A DNA stretch of 64,000 nt from Myxococcus stipitatus (GTDB lineage Bacteria; Myxococcota; Myxococcia; Myxococcales; Myxococcaceae), in NCBI RefSeq assembly GCF_037414475.1, contig NZ_CP147913.1, positions 3,224,001 to 3,288,000 of the forward strand, given 5' to 3'. Numbering within the stretch: position 1 is the first letter of the stretch; every line of letters begins with the position of its first letter. Shown piece by piece: positions 54,144 to 63,113 of this stretch. A program made the translations under genes and the position numbers. Under the pieces are notes generated by a model, which saw only the letters and a program-made list of their open reading frames with translations, did not search any database and was not told the DNA's origin.

Positions 54144-56888
54144 TCAGTCGGACGTCTCCACCAGCAGCACGTGGTGCGTCCAGCTGTTGCGAGCATCCCG
54201 CGCCAGCCACTTGGCGCGCTCATCTCGCAGCGCCACCGCGGGCGCGGCGCCGCCGCGGATGCGCTGGCGCACGCCGTCGAAGAAGCGCCCCGCGGCGTCG
54301 GGGATGTCCACGGTGGACGCGAGCACCGCGCGCGCGCCCGCCTCGATGAAGGCGGCCGGCAGGCTGAACGGCTCATGCGTGGTGGTGGACGCGAGCCGCC
54401 CCGCGCTGCACGCCGCGAGGAAGACCAGCGGCGAGCCCGCCAGCTTCTGCCTGCGGACGATGTCGGCCGTCAGCGCGTAGCGCCCGTTCCCCTCGGGGGA
54501 CAGCACCACCAGCGACGCGTCGGAGAGGACCGGGTCGCTGATGCCGTGCGCGTGAATCTCGATTTCCGTCGCGTCCGACATGCTGGAGAGCACGCGCGAC
54601 GGCGTCGCGTCCGAGCCCGTCAGCAGCTCCAGCGCCGAGGGCTCCGGCTCATCCGGAGGTGTCCACGTGGGCAGCCGGGGGAGCTGCAACAGCGCGGGGG
54701 CCTCCACGCTGGAGACCACCAGGCGGCGTGGCGCGGAGCCGCCCACCACGGGCGCCGCCTTCCCCATGCGGAAGCTCCACGGCAGGTCCGAGGGCAACAG
54801 GTCCGTGCGGCCGAAGACGGGCGCCCACGCGAGCACCTCCACCTGAGGACAGGCCTTGAGCACGCGCCGCACGGGCTCGGGGACCAGCTGCGTGCTGGGG
54901 CTGTCCGCGAAGGGCTCCTTGCGGTCTCCCTGATAGTCCCCCACCAGCTCTCCGCCCGGGCCCCGCGCCACGGCCACCGAGCGCTCGTTGTGCACGGCGG
55001 CGGCGAGCGCACACGTCTTGGGGACTTGCGTGCCCAGCTGCGCGGCCATCAACTCCAGCACCCGCGCGAAGTCGCCCGTGCGCCCCGCGTCGGTGACGAG
55101 CGAGGAATAGCTCAACGTCCACGCCTCCCGCGCCAGCGTGTCGGTGGAGGGCAGCTTGCGCGCGTCCTCGATGGCCTGCGTGAGCAGCTCCACGCCGCGC
55201 GCGTGCTCGCGGTCCAGCTCGAAGCGGCCCTCGATGTAGCGCGCGTAGACGGCGTCGCCGGGCATGGGGTTGGAGGCGCGCGCGACGTCCAGCGCGTGGC
55301 GCATCCGCTCCGTGTCCTTCGGGTCCGGGCGGGCGCGGGCCAGCTCCGCGAACGTGGCGCCGTACATCAAATCCAACCGCTCCTCGGGACACGAGGCCGC
55401 GGCGTCCAGCGAAGCCCTCGCGGCCTCCGGGCGCAGGGCCAGATAGTACGTGTGGGCCTGGTTGATGTGAGGCCAGTAGCAGTTGGGCGAGCGGCCTCCG
55501 CGCGCGGACCACTCCTCCACGTAGGCCAGCGCGCTCGCGAAGTCGCTGCGGTCGCGGGAGATGTGGACGAGCACCTCCAGCGAGGTGAGCTCCAGCTCCC
55601 ACTCCTGGAGCTGCCGCGCCCAGGACCACGCGGTGCGCACGTGCTGCTCGGCTTCCGTCAACCGCCGCAGGTCGCCGTAGAGGATGCCCAGCCGGAGCTC
55701 CAGCTCCACGCAGCGCGCGGAGAAGGCCCCCTCGCGGCAGCGCTGGAGCGCGTTGAACAGGCGCTGCTCGGCCTTCCACCACTCGCCGTCCGCCATCTCC
55801 TTGCGCGCCAGCTCGCGCTCCAGGAAGAGGTTGAGCCAGGAGTCCTGCTCGCGCTGTCCCCGGGCGAGGAGGTCCGGCAGGTAGCGCAGCGCGGCCTTGT
55901 TGTGCAGCGCCAGGCCCACGAAGAGGTCGTCCTCGCCCGAGGCGCGCACCGACTCCACCAGGGACTCGGGCGCGGCGACACGCTTGCGCACCAGCTCCGC
56001 GTACCCCTTCGCCAGCACGCTCCGGCGCGCGAAGTCCCGCGACGACACACGCGTCACGTAATCGCCCAGCGAGGAGCCTCCCTGGATGCGGTCCAGCTCA
56101 CGCGCCAGGGGCATCAGCGCCAGCGCGCGCTCCTTCGACGGCGCCGCGCGGACCACGTCGTAGAAGTGCTGCCGCACCACGCCTGGACTCAGGCGCGCCT
56201 CCTGGAGCGGCAGCGGCGCCTTCGCGTCCTCCAGCAGCGCCAGCGTCGCGTCGCGGGCATTGCGCCACTTCCTCGCGCGCTCCTGCGTCTCCTCGCGCAG
56301 CGTCACCGCGTGCGCCCTCGCCTCGCGGCTCCAGCCCTGCTCACCGAGCGCGGCCACCTTCTCGAAGGTCTCCGCCGCCTTCATCGTCAGGCCCATGTCC
56401 CGCAACACCAGCGCGCGGTTCCACAGGGCCTGCGCATGCCGGGGATTCGAGGCCAGCACCCCATCCAACAACTGCAATGCCTGCTCATGGGCTCCGCGGG
56501 AGAGGTGCACCGCGGCCAGGTCACTGTCCCGGTCCGGCGAAGGCGACATGCGCGCGAGGAACGAGCCCGCCTGGTTCCACTCCCCTTGCAGTCCGTACGC
56601 GGCGGCGATGCCCGCCCAGTTCCCATCCGCTTCCAGACCGGCCAGCTCCTTCAATGGGATGGGCTCGGGAGGAACCAGACATCCCCCCGCCGAGACACGC
56701 GGACGATAGCGGTCCGCCTCTGGATAGGTGAGCCGGGCCTCGATGCGTGCGACGGCGCGCCGCTCGGCCCAGAAACGCGGCTCCACTCCACCGCCCCCCG
56801 ACGGCGTCCGCACGAGCAGGAACGTGACGACAAGCACGGCCGCGGCCAACGCCAGGACCAAGGCCTTGTCATAAGCCGACTTCAACAT
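54144..56888 (-). CDS. Membrane-anchored TPR-CHAT caspase-like protease
   Basis: A 914-residue protein. An N-terminal membrane helix (residues 9-26) is followed by a long TPR-like helical region (about 60-640) and a C-terminal CHAT peptidase domain from about 660. The clan CD dyad is visible: His779/His781 in IEIHAHG and Cys827 in AACSAG, 48 residues apart, the expected spacing. Residues 55-330 align with the ectodomain of the anti-sigma factor at 50628 (shared GIAAAYGLQGEW, QALWNRALVLRD and PSKERALALMPLARELD blocks). The ATG at 56888 sets the anchor. If the helix inserts N-in, the protease shares the periplasm with that ectodomain. An alternative is a cytoplasmic-facing enzyme with an inverted anchor. 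Confidence 0.88.
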   Translation of the reverse strand: MLKSAYDKALVLALAAAVLVVTFLLVRTPSGGGGVEPRFWAERRAVARIEARLTYPEADRYRPRVSAGGCLVPPEPIPLKELAGLEADGNWAGIAAAYGLQGEWNQAGSFLARMSPSPDRDSDLAAVHLSRGAHEQALQLLDGVLASNPRHAQALWNRALVLRDMGLTMKAAETFEKVAALGEQGWSREARAHAVTLREETQERARKWRNARDATLALLEDAKAPLPLQEARLSPGVVRQHFYDVVRAAPSKERALALMPLARELDRIQGGSSLGDYVTRVSSRDFARRSVLAKGYAELVRKRVAAPESLVESVRASGEDDLFVGLALHNKAALRYLPDLLARGQREQDSWLNLFLERELARKEMADGEWWKAEQRLFNALQRCREGAFSARCVELELRLGILYGDLRRLTEAEQHVRTAWSWARQLQEWELELTSLEVLVHISRDRSDFASALAYVEEWSARGGRSPNCYWPHINQAHTYYLALRPEAARASLDAAASCPEERLDLMYGATFAELARARPDPKDTERMRHALDVARASNPMPGDAVYARYIEGRFELDREHARGVELLTQAIEDARKLPSTDTLAREAWTLSYSSLVTDAGRTGDFARVLELMAAQLGTQVPKTCALAAAVHNERSVAVARGPGGELVGDYQGDRKEPFADSPSTQLVPEPVRRVLKACPQVEVLAWAPVFGRTDLLPSDLPWSFRMGKAAPVVGGSAPRRLVVSSVEAPALLQLPRLPTWTPPDEPEPSALELLTGSDATPSRVLSSMSDATEIEIHAHGISDPVLSDASLVVLSPEGNGRYALTADIVRRQKLAGSPLVFLAACSAGRLASTTTHEPFSLPAAFIEAGARAVLASTVDIPDAAGRFFDGVRQRIRGGAAPAVALRDERAKWLARDARNSWTHHVLLVETSD

Positions 56889-57374
56889 GCTGCCCCCTCG
56901 GGCGCCTCCCCAGGCAGCCGCCCACCCGGCGGGTTCTACACCAACCCTCCCCTTGGCGCCGACTTTCGCTCGAATCCCAACACCGGGCACCGGAGGCACA
57001 GGCGTCCCGTGGTTCACACCCGCCCTGTACGAACGGACACCCCGGCGAGTCGTCCCGCGAAATAAATCGGCGGAATCCATCCCGCGCATCCCACGTATGA
57101 GGCCAGGTGCACGAAGCAGCGGCGCGCCGTCAGGCCGGTGGGGACGCAAGCGGCATCTGAGCCCAAGTGGCTCGCGCACCCACCCTGGCGCCGCGCGTCC
57201 ATCCCCCGGGAATCACTGCGCCGAACCTCAAGCAGCGAGCAGCGGTGCGAGCGCGGCGCCGCCGTGTCCACCCACGAGCGGCGCGCCGGACGCATGAGCG
57301 AGTGGGGGTTGGCGGGCGGGCTCCAGCGGGAAGCAGGACGGCCGCCCGGGTGTCCCATGCGCCGCCAACCCGGA
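56889..57374. other. Divergent intergenic region between CHAT and polysaccharide-lyase-like genes
   Basis: Nearly 490 bases without a recognisable gene. It holds an AT-rich patch (GAAATAAATC near 57058-57067) in otherwise very GC-rich DNA, a plausible promoter site. I could not match a confident sigma-70 or ECF promoter. Confidence 0.4.
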
Positions 57375-58424
57375 ATGAAAGGACCCTGTTTGACCCCATC
57401 CCTTCGACTCGCTGCCCTGGCGTTGCTTGCCCCCTCCCTCGCATCCGCGACCGTGGTGTGGAAGGGCGACTTCGAGACCGGCAACCTTTCGCAGTGGACG
57501 CGCACCCAAAGCGTCTCCAACAGCCGCCTCCAGGTGGTGACGGACATGGTGCGCGAGGGCCGCTATGCCCTGAAGGCCACCGTCCGCCAGGGAGATGACC
57601 CCATCGGCGCCAGCGGCAACCGCAACGAGCTGCTCTACATCAGTGAGGAGAAGACCGGCTCGACGTACTTCTACAAGTGGAGCACGTTGTTCCCGAAGAA
57701 CTACCCGCTCTCGGACGGGTGGCAGGTCTTCGCGCAGTGGCACCAGGAGGGCTGCTGTGGCTCACCGCCGCTGGAGTTCTTCGTGCGCGGGGACCGGATG
57801 CACCTGCGCGTGGGCGGAGCCGATGGCCCCATCCCGTGGGAGGGTCCGCTGTCCCGAGGTGAGTGGCACGACTTCGTGCTTCAGGTGAAGTGGTCCTCCA
57901 ACCCCAAGGTGGGCTTCGTCCAGCTCTGGCACAACGGAAAGCTTGTGTTGCCCAAGACGATGGGGGCCACGCAGTTCAGCAGCGAGATGAACTACCTGAA
58001 GCTCGGCCTGTACCGCGAGGACACCATCAAGCCCGAGGCCAGCGTGTACCACGACGGCTTCGTCATGAGCACCGCGCTGGAGGACGTCATGCCTCCCCCG
58101 CCGCCCCCGGCACCCGAGCCGACGCCGACGCCGACCCCGACCCCGGAACCGACGCCCACGCCGACTCCGGAACCGACGCCGACGCCTGCTCCGAATCCGA
58201 CGCCGACGCCGCCTGTCATCAACGTGCCCACGCAGCCGAACACGAGCACCCCTGGCACCGGTGTGGTGAACAACGACGACCGCGAGAACCCCAAGCCCGG
58301 CGGCAGTGGCTGTGGCGCTTCGGCCACGGGCGGCGCTCCGTTCGTCGTGGCCACGGCGCTGCTGGCGCTGGCGCTGACAGGCCGCCGCCGCAGGGCCTCG
58401 GAGGTGCGCGTCACCCGGCGCTGA
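57375..58424 (+). CDS. Secreted polysaccharide-lyase-like protein with MYXO-CTERM tail
   Basis: A roughly 349-residue exported protein. After a signal peptide (LAALALLAPSLASA), residues about 30-240 resemble heparin-lyase-I-like/PF14099 beta-jelly-roll lyases (VVWKGDFETGNLSQW, then YFYKWSTLFPKNYP and WHQEGC). A PTPTPE proline-threonine repeat linker follows, and the tail GSGCGA, hydrophobic helix and RRRR match MYXO-CTERM sorting. The start may be TTG at 57390 rather than ATG at 57375, since AAAGGA lies 6 nt before that TTG. It would act on extracellular uronate-type glycans from the cell surface; activity is inferred. Confidence 0.8.
   Translation: MKGPCLTPSLRLAALALLAPSLASATVVWKGDFETGNLSQWTRTQSVSNSRLQVVTDMVREGRYALKATVRQGDDPIGASGNRNELLYISEEKTGSTYFYKWSTLFPKNYPLSDGWQVFAQWHQEGCCGSPPLEFFVRGDRMHLRVGGADGPIPWEGPLSRGEWHDFVLQVKWSSNPKVGFVQLWHNGKLVLPKTMGATQFSSEMNYLKLGLYREDTIKPEASVYHDGFVMSTALEDVMPPPPPPAPEPTPTPTPTPEPTPTPTPEPTPTPAPNPTPTPPVINVPTQPNTSTPGTGVVNNDDRENPKPGGSGCGASATGGAPFVVATALLALALTGRRRRASEVRVTRR
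58104..58215 (+). repeat. In-gene simple repeat encoding a PTPTPE linker
   Basis: A run of CCGACG and CCGACC hexamer variants encoding alternating Pro-Thr with Glu-Pro breaks. It forms the extended linker between the lyase-like domain and the MYXO-CTERM tail and is prone to copy-number change. Confidence 0.75.
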
Positions 58425-58459
58425 GCGTCCAGGGAACGACGTCCCGGTCCATGAACAAG

Positions 58460-58499
58460 AAAGCGGGTCCGCTCACCGAGGGCGGACCCGCTTTTCTTT
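58460..58499. terminator. Intrinsic terminator between convergent lyase and emrB genes
   Basis: AAAGCGGGTCCGC (58460-58472) pairs perfectly with GCGGACCCGCTTT (58482-58494), followed by TCTTTC. It ends the lyase-like gene and, with A-residues on the other side, probably also the leftward emrB operon. Confidence 0.82.
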
Positions 58500-58542
58500 C
58501 ACCCGTTCATCGATTCACCGGCGCATCGGCCGGGAGGACACG

Positions 58543-60084
58543 TCAGTGCGCGCCCTCCACCTTCACGCCGGGACTCGCGCGCCGCAGCATCACCACCAGC
58601 ACCAGCGAGCAGGCGAAGATGGCCGTGAGCACGGTGAAGTTGGCGTTGAAGGCGCGCACCAGCGCCTGCAGGTTGATGCGCTGCCCCAATAGGCCGTAGG
58701 CGGCGGCCAGCGGGTCGGTCACCCGCGCGGCGACCGTGGCCTTGATGCCGGCGAGCTGCTCCTGCGTCACCTGCCCGTACACGTCCACGTGCGAGGAGAG
58801 CGCGGTGGCGTTCACCTTGGTCAGCCGGTTGAGCGCGCTGCTCATCCACGCGGTGCCGATGGAGCCGCCCAGCTCGCGCGTCAGGTTGAACAACCCCGCC
58901 GCGTTGCCGCGCTGGTCCGGCCTCAGGTTGCTGAGCGCCATCACCGACAGGGGCACGAAGATGAAGCCCATGGAGCAGGCGCGGATGAACACCGGGGTAA
59001 TCAGCGCCGCCTCGTCCGCCGTGCTCGTCAGGTGGCCGTTGGTCCACAGCGAGAAGCACATGCCGACGATGCCCAGGCCCACGAGCAGGCGTCCGTCCAC
59101 CTTGCCTCCGAAGCGGCCGATGAGCGGCATGAGCAGCACCTGGATGAAGCTGCCCTTGAGGAACACCAGCCCGATGTCGAGCGCCGAGTAGCGCATCACC
59201 GTGCCGCAGAAGAGGCTGAAGAGGAATGAGCCTCCGAACAGCGCCGTGCCGATGAGGAAGTTGACGCCTGTCGCCGCCGCGTAGGAGCGGTTGGCGAACA
59301 CGCGCAAGTCCACCACCGGCTGGGGGGTCTCCAGTTCGTGGACGATGAAGGTGATGAGCGCCACGCCCGCCACCACCGCGAGCACGGTGATCTTCATGCT
59401 GTCGAACCAGTCCTCGCGGGTGCCCTCCTCCAGCACGAACTGGAGCGCCGCCATGCCCACCGCCAGGAGCGCGATGCCCCAGCGGTCCACGCGGGCCATG
59501 GAGGGCTCGAAGTCCTCCTGCTTGATGTGGCGCCACGCCATGTACGCGGCGAACAGCCCCACCGGCAGGTTGATGAGGAATATCCAGTGCCAGCTCGCCA
59601 CCTCGATGAGCATGCCGCCCACGGTGGGGCCCAGCAGCGGCCCCGTCACCGCGCCCAGACCGAAGAGCGCGCCGGCCATGCCGTGCTCCTTCTGGGGATA
59701 CCGCGCGAAGAGGATGGCCTGCGACGTGGGGATGATGGCGCCACCACCCACGCCCTGCAGGATGCGGAAGAGCACGAGCGACGGCAGATTCCACGCCAGG
59801 CCACACAGCACGCTGGCCGCGGTGAAGATGAGGATGGACGCGGTGAAGTAGCGCCGGAAGCCGAAGCGCCGCTGGAGCCACCCCGTCATGGGGATGACGA
59901 CCACGTTGGCCATCATGTAGCCGGTGGACACCCAGGCAATCTGGTCCAGCGGCGTGCCAAAGCTCGCGCGGATGTCACTGAGCGCGACGTTGACGATGGA
60001 GATGTCCAGCACGGACATCAGCGCCGCGGCCATCGCGGCGATGGTGATACCGGCCTTGGAGCCGGTGATGACCTCACCCTTCAC
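58543..60084 (-). CDS. emrB: DHA2-family drug efflux MFS transporter (EmrB-type)
   Basis: A 513-residue, 14-helix major facilitator. The opening MAAALMSVLDISIVNVALSDI contains the DHA2 motif in TM1, TM4 has RILQGVGGGAIIP, and TM5 carries the antiporter motif C GPLLGPTVGGMLIE. It is the inner-membrane partner of the adaptor gene 2 nt upstream, forming an EmrAB-type tripartite pump that needs an outer-membrane TolC-like channel, not encoded here. Amphipathic drugs or self-made metabolites are likely substrates. Confidence 0.92.
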   Translation of the reverse strand: MKGEVITGSKAGITIAAMAAALMSVLDISIVNVALSDIRASFGTPLDQIAWVSTGYMMANVVVIPMTGWLQRRFGFRRYFTASILIFTAASVLCGLAWNLPSLVLFRILQGVGGGAIIPTSQAILFARYPQKEHGMAGALFGLGAVTGPLLGPTVGGMLIEVASWHWIFLINLPVGLFAAYMAWRHIKQEDFEPSMARVDRWGIALLAVGMAALQFVLEEGTREDWFDSMKITVLAVVAGVALITFIVHELETPQPVVDLRVFANRSYAAATGVNFLIGTALFGGSFLFSLFCGTVMRYSALDIGLVFLKGSFIQVLLMPLIGRFGGKVDGRLLVGLGIVGMCFSLWTNGHLTSTADEAALITPVFIRACSMGFIFVPLSVMALSNLRPDQRGNAAGLFNLTRELGGSIGTAWMSSALNRLTKVNATALSSHVDVYGQVTQEQLAGIKATVAARVTDPLAAAYGLLGQRINLQALVRAFNANFTVLTAIFACSLVLVVMLRRASPGVKVEGAH

Positions 60085-60086
60085 GA

Positions 60087-61337
60087 CTAGTTGCTCCTCG
60101 TGTCCACGGTGACGATGGCGCTCATGCCCGGCTTGAGGGCCAGCCCCTGCGCGTCACCGTCGAAGCGGATGAGCACGGGGATGCGCTGCACCACCTTGAC
60201 GAAGTTGCCGGACGCGTTGTCCGGAGGCAGCAGCGCGAAGCGCGCGCCGCTGGCGCCCGCGAGGCTGTCGACGTGGCCCTTGAAGCTGTGGCCGCTGAAG
60301 GCATCCACCGTCACGTTGACAGGCTGGCCCTCCTTCATCTCGCCCACCTGGTCCTCCTTGAAGTTGGCCACCACCCAGATGTCGTCCTGGGGCACCACCG
60401 CCATCAGCGGGCGCTCCGGGCCCACCATCTGCCCCAGCTCCACCGTGCGGCGGCTCACCACACCATCCACCGGCGCGCGCACCTTCGTGTAAGAGACGGC
60501 CAGCTCCGCCAGGTGCAGCGCCGCCTGCGCCTGCTTCAGCTTCGCGTCGGACAGCTTCACCGCCGCCTGCGCCGCCGTCACCTGCACCGGCCCTGTCTCC
60601 GCCGCGGCCAGCCGGCCCTGCGCCGTCTCCAGGCCACCCGAGGAGCCCTGCACGCCCGCCTCGGTGGAGAGCAGCTTGGCGCGAGCCACGTCCAGCGCCG
60701 CCTTCGACTGGTCATACGCGGACTCCCGCGCGTCCAGGTCCGCCTGCGTCACCGCGCCCTCCGACTTCAACGTCTTCACGCGCGCCAGGTCCGTGTCCGC
60801 CAGCTTGAAGCGAGCCTCCGCCGCCACCACGTCCGCCTGCGCCTGGTTCAGCGCCGCCTTGGAGGAGCTGATGCCGCTGCTCGCTTGCACGACGCCACCG
60901 CGGGCCTGACGCAGCGTCGCGCCCGCGTTGACCTCGGTGAGCGCCAGCTGCGCCTGCGCGTTGGACGCCTGCGCCTCCGCGCTCTGCACGTCCGCGCGAG
61001 CCACCTCCAGCTTCGCCTCCAGGTCCGTGGCGTCCAGCTCCACCAGGACCTCACCGGCCTTCACCCGCTGGTTGTCGTTCACCAGCACCTTGGCCACCTG
61101 GCCCGCAATGCGGGGCGACACGTTGGCGATGCGGCCCTCCACCTGCGCGTCGTCCGTGGACTCGTGGCCACGCGACACGAGCCAGCGAACCCCGCCGCCC
61201 ACCAGCGCCAGGCCCAGCAGCGCGGGCAGGACCTTCTTCGCGCGGGAGCGTGGCGCGGCGGGCTCCTTCACGAGGGAAGGCGTCGTCTTCGAGGTGTCGG
61301 GGTTCGGGGAATCCATCGATGGGGATGCAGTACTCAT
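60087..61337 (-). CDS. emrA: HlyD-family efflux adaptor (EmrA-type)
   Basis: A 416-residue membrane-fusion protein: one N-terminal membrane helix (VLPALLGLALVGGGVRWLV), then a biotinyl-lipoyl half-motif (VSPRIAGQVAKVLVNDNQRVKAGEVLVELD). An unusually long Ala/Gln coiled-coil hairpin (residues about 110-280) follows, then the second half-motif and a beta-barrel ending in IVTVD. The ATG at 61337 was chosen over an upstream in-frame TTG. It is the first gene of the leftward emrAB pair, with the MarR regulator gene immediately upstream in the same orientation (about 110 nt apart). Confidence 0.92.
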   Translation of the reverse strand: MSTASPSMDSPNPDTSKTTPSLVKEPAAPRSRAKKVLPALLGLALVGGGVRWLVSRGHESTDDAQVEGRIANVSPRIAGQVAKVLVNDNQRVKAGEVLVELDATDLEAKLEVARADVQSAEAQASNAQAQLALTEVNAGATLRQARGGVVQASSGISSSKAALNQAQADVVAAEARFKLADTDLARVKTLKSEGAVTQADLDARESAYDQSKAALDVARAKLLSTEAGVQGSSGGLETAQGRLAAAETGPVQVTAAQAAVKLSDAKLKQAQAALHLAELAVSYTKVRAPVDGVVSRRTVELGQMVGPERPLMAVVPQDDIWVVANFKEDQVGEMKEGQPVNVTVDAFSGHSFKGHVDSLAGASGARFALLPPDNASGNFVKVVQRIPVLIRFDGDAQGLALKPGMSAIVTVDTRSN

Positions 61338-61450
61338 GACGTTTCTCAAAGGTTCAACGAGTCGATGATTTGGTGGCTAACCATTCGGGCGGAGTGGGAC
61401 ATCCACCGGCCTGACGGAAGGAACTCGAGGGTTCGGGAAAGGGAGGGGGC

Positions 61451-61975
61451 TTACGGCTCGCGGAAGGCGGGGAGGTGCGTGGAGACCTTGGCCAGCAGCG
61501 TTCGAAGGGTGTCGCGCTCCTCTTCACTCAAGCCCGACATGAGCGCGGCGACGCGGCGATAGTGCTCGGGGAACATCTCCTCGAGCAGCACGCGCGCCTT
61601 GCGTGTGAGGTGCACGGTGTACATGCGGCGGTCTTCCGGGTGGTCCTCCCGGGAGATGAGGCCGTCCTTCTCCAACGTGTCGAGCAGCCCCGTCATGGTG
61701 GCGCGGCTCACACAGGAGCTCTCCGCGAGCTCGGCGGGAGTGAGGCCTCGGCCATCCTCCGTCTCGCTGGCGGAGTACAGGCGCACCAGCACGGTGAAGC
61801 GGCCCGTGGACAGCCCCCACCGGCCCAGGCTGGCGTCGTAGGCGACCGACAGGTCGTTCGACAGCCGCAGCAAGGAGATGCAGGTCTCGATGGCGCCTGG
61901 GTCCAACTGCGGAAAGCGCTTCGCCAGACGCTGCAACCGCTCGTAGCGGGTGATGGGGGGAGGATTCACTGTCAT
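61451..61975 (-). CDS. MarR-family transcriptional regulator
   Basis: A 174-residue winged-helix regulator. The recognition region reads LTPAELAESSCVSRATMTGLLDTLEKDGLISREDHPEDRRMYTVHLT, with the DRR wing motif, flanked by dimerisation helices. It lies upstream of emrAB in the same orientation and most likely represses the pump and itself, releasing on ligand binding. An ACTAGT palindrome in the promoter region near 62033 is a candidate operator half, without strong symmetry around it. Confidence 0.92.
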   Translation of the reverse strand: MTVNPPPITRYERLQRLAKRFPQLDPGAIETCISLLRLSNDLSVAYDASLGRWGLSTGRFTVLVRLYSASETEDGRGLTPAELAESSCVSRATMTGLLDTLEKDGLISREDHPEDRRMYTVHLTRKARVLLEEMFPEHYRRVAALMSGLSEEERDTLRTLLAKVSTHLPAFREP

Positions 61976-62072
61976 GGTTTCCGAGCGGTGCTCCCGGCGA
62001 GCGACGCCGTGTCGATGTCGTAAGGCCCCTAACTAGTCGGCGCAACGAAAAACTTCAAAACGGGAGACGGCG

Positions 62073-62384
62073 GTGGACGGAAGGGCCTGCTCGCCCGCCC
62101 GAAGTGTGAAGCGGTGCGCCTGGTGCCACGCGGGCCGTTATGAAGTGGGCGTGCTCGATGTGAAGGACCCCACCGTGCAGGCGGCGCTGCGCCGCGCTTG
62201 TGAGGAGGCCGGCCTGCCGGACTCGCTGCGTGGATGTGTGTATCCGCTGCTCAGGGACGCGGAGGGCGACTGGCCCACCTGCTGCGGTGGAGGCTGCATG
62301 CCGTGTTCGTCCACCCTGGCGGATGTGGCGGTGCGCACACTGGAACTTCTCGGCACGCCCCGCTCCACGCCCGTGCCGCCGTGA
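62073..62384 (+). CDS. Hypothetical small Cys-rich protein
   Basis: A 103-residue protein starting with GTG at 62073, preceded by GGGAGA at good spacing. It has CAWCHAG near residue 15 and CCGGGCMPC near residue 70. Two CxxC-type pairs suggest a small zinc ribbon or a redox protein. It is divergent from the MarR gene and followed by the YdjM-like gene at 62413. No family recognised. Confidence 0.55.
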   Translation: MDGRACSPARSVKRCAWCHAGRYEVGVLDVKDPTVQAALRRACEEAGLPDSLRGCVYPLLRDAEGDWPTCCGGGCMPCSSTLADVAVRTLELLGTPRSTPVPP

Positions 62385-62412
62385 AGGCGGACTGACGTAG
62401 GCTTGGGGACAC

Positions 62413-62964
62413 ATGAGCCCCATCGTCCATGCGGAGCTGTCGTGGCTGATGTCCCAGGTCCTGCGCGAGCGAAGGGACCGCATCCTCGTCATGTGCGCGG
62501 GGCTCGCTCCGGATGTGGATGGGCTCACGCTGCTGGCGGGCGAGGCCATGTACGTGCGCTATCACCATGTGCTCTTCCACGGTTACGTGGGGGCGCTCAT
62601 CACCACCGCGGTGTGTGTGGCGATGGCGCGGCAACGGGTGCTCGTGGCCGCGCTCGCGCTGGGTGCGTTCCACCTGCACCTGCTCTGCGACCTCGCGGGC
62701 AGTGGGCCTGGATGGCCCATCCACTACTTCTGGCCCACGAGCATGCGGGAGTGGTTCTGGGCGGGGCAGTGGAACCTGGCGTCGTGGCAGAACTCGGTCA
62801 TCGGGCTCGTCGTGACGCTGGTGTGCCTGGCGTGCGCGCTGCGATGGCGGAGGACCTTCGTGGAGGTGTTCTCGCCTCGCTGGGATGCGGTGGTGACCCA
62901 GACGCTGCGCAAGCGCTTCCTGTCTGAGCCTGGGACGTCCGCGTCCACGCCCACCGGAAACTGA
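62413..62964 (+). CDS. Membrane metal-dependent hydrolase (YdjM/DUF457-like)
   Basis: A 183-residue integral membrane protein with about four helices. The pattern APDVDGL near residue 33, HHVLFHG near 51 and FHLHLLCDLAGS near 86 matches the His/Asp signature of the YdjM (PF04307) family, predicted metal-dependent hydrolases. It starts 28 nt after the small Cys-rich gene and may be co-transcribed with it. Substrate unknown. Confidence 0.75.
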   Translation: MSPIVHAELSWLMSQVLRERRDRILVMCAGLAPDVDGLTLLAGEAMYVRYHHVLFHGYVGALITTAVCVAMARQRVLVAALALGAFHLHLLCDLAGSGPGWPIHYFWPTSMREWFWAGQWNLASWQNSVIGLVVTLVCLACALRWRRTFVEVFSPRWDAVVTQTLRKRFLSEPGTSASTPTGN

Positions 62965-63024
62965 GTCGCACCGAGCGTCTGTAGTCCACGAACATGCGCG
63001 GTGAGGTTGTGTCCACCAGCGTGC

Positions 63025-63043
63025 AGCGCCGAAGCGCGGCGCT
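63025..63043 (+). terminator. Weak hairpin between the YdjM-like gene and cobT
   Basis: AGCGCC and GGCGCT form a 6-bp stem with a GAAGCGC loop, 60 nt past the upstream stop. There is no U-run, so termination is uncertain. The surrounding 150 bases show no adenosylcobalamin riboswitch core. Confidence 0.3.
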
Positions 63044-63113
63044 CGTTCGGATACATTGCCTGGTGGCATCCCGCACGCCTAGCTTGAAGGGGTTTCCGCT
63101 AAGGGGCTCCCCC

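Noticed and set aside
62965..63113. Possible adenosylcobalamin riboswitch before cobT
   Set aside because: The space is too short for a full aptamer and no B12-box-like core was found.
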